This document shows positions 59,656 through 64,000 of a stretch of 64,000 nucleotides of DNA, piece by piece (position 1 is the stretch's first letter; each line of letters opens with the position of its first letter). The stretch comes from Sphagnum compactum. Its lineage: Eukaryota > Bryophyta > Sphagnopsida > Sphagnales. Location: assembly GCA_965153455.1 (NCBI GenBank), contig OZ234493.1, positions 4,836,001-4,900,000 of the forward strand, given 5' to 3'. Under the pieces are notes generated by a model, which did no database searches, was not told where the DNA came from, and worked only from the letters and a program-made list of their open reading frames with translations. A program made the position numbers and the translations under genes.

Positions 59656-62600
59656 ATGATGGAAAGAGGGCGAGACGGCCGCCGCAGTGGTGCAGACCGT
59701 AATATTGCTGCACCTCGCCGTCCTCGCACGAGCGGATTGAAAGACGCCGCTGCCGCCGCCGTCGCAGGTTGAGCCTTGTTACACACAAAAACACCACAGC
59801 CGATGATTTTTGTTGGAAAAAAGAGAAGCAGAGCAGAACATCATGATCATCATGATTCCCTTGTCGTCGACATGCGCGCACTGCCGGAAAAAGCTCCCTT
59901 GATAGATACGAAATTGCTGCTGCAGGCGTCTGTCTGACTGTTTGGGGTTGTTGGGGTTGGTTTGTTGTCTCTGTTGTTGTTGCTGTTGTTGTTGTTTTTT
60001 CCGATACCAGTTGGTGAGGATGGCGGCGATGACACCAACACCATGGATGATGTTCTTTTTCACAACGCAAGATTACGCGAAAGACCCAAGAAGGATAATA
60101 CCAGCAGCAGCAACAATAACAACAACAGTAGTAGTCTTCTGATGATGTCTTCTGGGAAACAACAACAGCGATTGGTGGTTTCTCCCAGCAGTTTAGTTTC
60201 CATTCGTCGCATTAAGAGGAAGCGGCAAGGATTGCATGAAATCCAAGCAACCCAATTGCGCAGTCACCTTCCTGATGAGGTAGAGGAAACAACAACTCCC
60301 ACCACCACCACCCATGATTCGGAAATGGGGGGTTCTGAAGAAGAAGAAGACGACGACGACGACGACGATCTCCCGCCTCCTGCCCCGATTCCTCGCCGCC
60401 CTGTGAAAGCAAGGCCACAAGGGAAGCTTGAGGAAATAATCAGCATGAGGAGGAATGATCTTCCAACTGTGCCCAGAAAGGCACGCTCAGGTGGGTGGGT
60501 GTTGTGTCTAGACTAGGGTTTCTAAGTGTGCTCTCATTTCAAAGTTTGCACAAAGATCCCATATGTAAAGTACACAAATTCATGTCCAAGCTTTTGGATG
60601 CCTGATTGACCGACCGACTGACTAACTGCAGCAGTTCTGAAGCAGCGAGCGCAGGAATCACCACCACCCCTGCCTCCAACAACAGTTGCTCCAGAAATTC
60701 TGCCTCACCCACCACCCCCATCAGTAGTTGCTTCTTCTTCTCCCAACACTCCTGCACCATCCAGCACTCTTTCATCATCCTCAGGCATTTTTGCTATGAA
60801 GCCCAGAAGAAGAACAGTGGTACAATTCTTATCTGTCACTCTTCTTCTCGACCTTCTTCTTCTTCTTCTTCTTCTTCTCCTTCTTCCTAATCACATATCT
60901 TCTCATGGCCTTTGGTGGGTGGAGATGTATTATTACTGATTGCATTTTTGCGTTTTGTATGTTCTCCTGCAGAAACCAAGTGGATCGAAACCTAAGGCCA
61001 CAAAGCTGCTCAAGGTAAAGAAGGAAGCCCTTCCTTCAGTGTCTGAATCTTCTCCTCATGTGATATATTGCAGTTTGATGAAGAGTGTTTGGGGGAATCG
61101 CTGAAAACCAGTCAGCATCTGTAGCTTCTTTGGCGAGGGTGAGTTCAAAGAAACTCATACAAGCTAGGGTTCAACCAATGTCTTGATGTCCAACCAGGTG
61201 TCTATACGGACAGTATCAGAGGAGGTTGAAGTGGCAGAGGCCTTGTTTGATCTTGCAAGAATGATCCCGTCTCCTTCTGCATTGGACCGGAGGATGGATT
61301 CAAAACCTGAATACAAATCAGAGGCAAAGTTATATTCTTCTGCATCAGTGCAGATCACATCTCCTGTAGCTCAACCTTCCAATGGAACTGCTCCTCCTCC
61401 CTTACTCACACCAGTTGCTAATAATACATCTACAGTGCCATTGGGAGCTTCACCACCACCAGCTGCATCCCCTGTTCTCTCTCCCTCTCCTTCATCTGCC
61501 ACTGCTCTGCCCCCTGAAGAGGGTAATGTCCTTTTCCTTTCAATCATCCTTATGCCTGTTCACTGTCAAAAGGGGCTTTCCACAAATGCTCTTCTTGCTG
61601 AGTTTCAGTTTTGCACCCTGCTAAGTAGTGAACCGTTTGGGGTTGGGACTTCTTTCATTTGCACCACATTATATCTTGGTGTTGCCCAAGTCTTTCAACC
61701 ATGCAGAGGAGGTCATTCTTGACTACTTCCAAGCTTGCAATGGAAAGAGTTATTCTAGACCTTATAATTGTGATGGTGGTTGTCACAGCAGCTCCAAAGA
61801 GGAAACAGCCTCAAGTTAGGACTTGCCCAGAAGAGGGAGTGCTGCCCCTACAAGCTCATTTAGTTGCAAGCACTGCTGATGTAGCATTGTCAAATCTTCC
61901 TGGTGTGGTGGCTGCTCCTGAATCTAGAGAGCTTGACCAAGTTGAAGAGCAGCACCTTGTAGGTATTGCAGAAGAAGAGGGAACTGTGAAAAATGAGGCA
62001 ACTGGCAATAGAAGCAGTCCAACACCTGCTCCCAGTAGTCCTGGAGGGACCCCAGTCCTGTCAGTATCAACTGTATCAATACAACCTAACATTACAGGGG
62101 AAAATAAACATGAGACGCCTGAGAAAAAAAATGCCGAAGGAGATGTGGCCATTACTTCATCATCTAATGAGAAAAACTTGAGCTATGTACTGCTACCCTT
62201 TAATGGAAATCCTGAACCTGCCAAATTGGCAGCTGCAATGTCAGACATCCAGGAGGTGGATGCAGGAACCACCCGCAGTCCTCTCCTGAGTGATTCAGCA
62301 AAACAATTGGATGTTGTGAAGAGGTTAGTGATGATGATTGTATGCCTGTGTGCATTGATTTGCCTTCAAGATGCATTCTAGTTGTGCTATTCAGTGCACA
62401 TGATGATGGTTAAGGAACCTTCTGTTTTTGTTCTGGCTTAACGGAGATCCAAATGTGTGTTTCTTTAGATCTGTGCAACTAACTCCTGAAGGTGAGCTTG
62501 ATCAAGTCAACAAATTCGACATTGATTTGATGGTGAGTTGTGCTTCATCCTCTTGCTTCCATTGTACAAGTCTATTTTTCCTTTCATGTGGCATATAAGC

Positions 62601-64000
62601 TTGCTTCACCTGTCTGAGAAGGCTTTCGTTCCTCTGCAGGTGCCAAGAACGAAGGCAGCTGCAGTGTCTTTGGTCCATGAGAGGAACAATGGTGTTGCTG
62701 GAGTACCAGTGGACAAAGGGCAAGAAAAACCTCTGGTATGCGAACAACTCCTGACTTTAGTGTACAGTCTGGTGCATGTCAGATGGTTTGCAAGGCATTT
62801 CTGTTCTCTTTGTGAAATGATGTTGCTTGTTGATTGTAACTATCTGATTGTGCAAATTTCTTTCCTTATCCAGGTGGATTTGAGTGTCCTTTCTCCAGTT
62901 GGAAGTGAGTTGAGTGAAAAGTACAAAGAGGAGAAGCAAGAGCTGCAAGACAGAGAAGAGACACACAGAGAGATGAAAAGAGAGCAAAGAAGCGAGGATA
63001 GAGAGAGAACTGATTTAAGCAAACCTCCACCACAATGGGCAAGTAAAGGTGTTAAGCCTGAGTCAAGACTGCCAAAGTCTGAAAAAGCTTGTGAGTTGCT
63101 TCAAACTCAAACTGGCAATAGTTTTTTAGTATGGCTAGAGGTTTGAATTTGCTTGATGAACTTTGCTGTCACACATTCTAAAATTTAAAATTTCAGGATT
63201 TAAGTGGAGAAATCTGTATGTCAGCTGCCTCAATGGTCTGATTGTGTGCAGTGGCATCCTCTCTTTTGGCTTCATCAGCAGCTTCACCCATGTCTTCAGG
63301 AATGACTGGTTGGCCAGGAGCTATGTCCTCTCTTGGGTAAGTTGTGGTGGTTTGCTTCTTGTTGCAGTCTCTTCTTAACCTCTGTTTTGTATTGGTCTTG
63401 CTTCAGCACAGCAGCTCCTATATTGAGATGTGCTTGCTATCATGCAGTTACTTCCCAGTAGCAGCAGCTGCTGCAGCTGCAGCTTCCATGACTGGTTCTT
63501 CTTCAGTAGATAAAAACCCACAACCAAGGGTAAATTCTTGCCATACATTTTCTTCTGCACTCAGATTTTGAGCTTTTGAAGAGCAATGTAAATAAAGCAG
63601 TTTGCAATTGCATGGACTAGAGCTTTTGTAGGGGTTTTTGTTGGGTTATACTATTTAATTATTGACTTTGCATATAAATTCTCAGAGCCCTTGACAAAGG
63701 GATGTGTTGATGCAGGTATCTCCTTTCTCAAACAGTCCACCACGGCAGCCATGGAAGCGCTGTGCATCTCATGTCTGGATTGCACATTTCATTGATGCAC
63801 AGCAGCAGGTCAACCAACATCCTTTCTTTGTTGCAGGACTTTATGGAGCGAAGTCTTACAACCAAAATATGTCACTTCTGCCCCCTGGGGCGGCTCTCTA
63901 TGGAAGTAGTGGCGGGGCTGCCCAGGTGCCTTCTGTTCCAGGGTCTCCTATGAGCTCTGCTATTGCACTTGGTGTAGGTCTTGGAGTGGGGGAAGGAGCT
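59656..64000 (+). CDS. TIC: Protein TIME FOR COFFEE-like, N-terminal part (12 exons, 3-prime end outside window)
   Basis: Exons: 59,656-59,767; 60,011-60,490; 60,632-60,819; 60,973-61,014; 61,198-61,522; 61,792-62,323; 62,469-62,532; 62,640-62,735; 62,874-63,090; 63,252-63,336; 63,448-63,529; 63,716 to the edge. GT-AG sites and phases agree throughout, giving about 836 codons. TIC signatures appear in order: a basic MMERGRDGRR start; ARLRERPKK; an acidic Glu/Asp tract (GAA and GAC repeats); PTVPRKARS (about 190-198); EEVEVAEALFDLARM; APKRKQP; KFDIDLM (about 575-581); GWPGAMSSLGY (about 704-714); and PWKRCASHVWIAHF (about 753-766). TIC is a large nuclear protein (about 1,550 residues in Arabidopsis) needed for circadian-clock function and metabolic signalling. 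The small interval 61,065-61,136 looks partly coding but has stops in the needed frame, so I join 61,014 to 61,198 directly. The acceptor at 61,788/61,791 is a tandem CAGCAG. Confidence 0.9.
60848..60883. repeat. CTT trinucleotide repeat in TIC intron 3
   Basis: About nine TTC/CTT triplets lie in the intron between the exons ending at 60,819 and starting at 60,973, where they extend the pyrimidine-rich content upstream of the acceptor. Confidence 0.9.

Noticed and set aside
1-64000. CRISPR arrays, operons, bacterial promoters, tRNA or rRNA genes
   Set aside because: No regularly spaced identical repeats, cloverleaf or rRNA-like sequence was recognised, and spliced genes show the DNA is eukaryotic.

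Overview
The window looks like nuclear DNA from a land plant with a large, repeat-rich genome. Two intron-rich genes with canonical GT-AG splice sites sit in a long AT-rich background full of decayed transposons. Both genes are plant families: the UBP1 oligouridylate-binding protein and TIME FOR COFFEE. The degenerate Ty3/gypsy, hAT and Helitron copies and the wide intergenic spacing would suit a fern or gymnosperm, but the sequence alone does not settle the lineage.

Layout. 1-4,800: AT-rich non-coding DNA with a dispersed repeat at the edge and a cluster of hairpins. About 5,060-10,740: a heavily mutated Helitron-class element whose remains read, in order, as a DUF6570-like zinc region, a Rep nuclease, a PIF1-type helicase and an endonuclease/exonuclease/phosphatase (EEP) domain. 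This is the Helentron architecture. 15,185-16,135: a CpG-rich solo LTR with a perfect 5-bp target-site duplication. About 16,850-22,830: a Ty3/gypsy relic (gag, protease, RT, RNase H) on the + strand. Its RNase H is split by a second, older solo LTR of the same family (21,510-22,414). 27,059-29,915: a complete but dead hAT transposon with terminal inverted repeats and a perfect 8-bp duplication. 29,924-36,240: non-coding DNA with short repeats.

36,652-43,085 (- strand): a UBP1 gene with 12 coding exons that I could join in frame into about 416 residues with three RRMs. Its leader and probable promoter lie near 44,640-45,000, next to a GC-rich minisatellite. 45,900-48,110: several tandem repeats, including a roughly 34-bp minisatellite that creates false long ORFs. 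48,890-52,010: a second, interrupted hAT relic. 52,020-57,850: repeats and non-coding DNA. 59,656 to the window end (+ strand): the first 12 coding exons, about 836 codons, of a TIME FOR COFFEE gene that continues beyond the window.

The most unusual items are the plant Helentron with an endonuclease tail, and a family of fold-back elements (best copy 57,853-58,475) present as at least six full or partial copies in these 64 kb. Other notable items are the pair of solo LTRs showing CpG decay and an in-frame TGA just upstream of the usable UBP1 start. The two genes are transcribed away from each other and no functional link between them is visible here.
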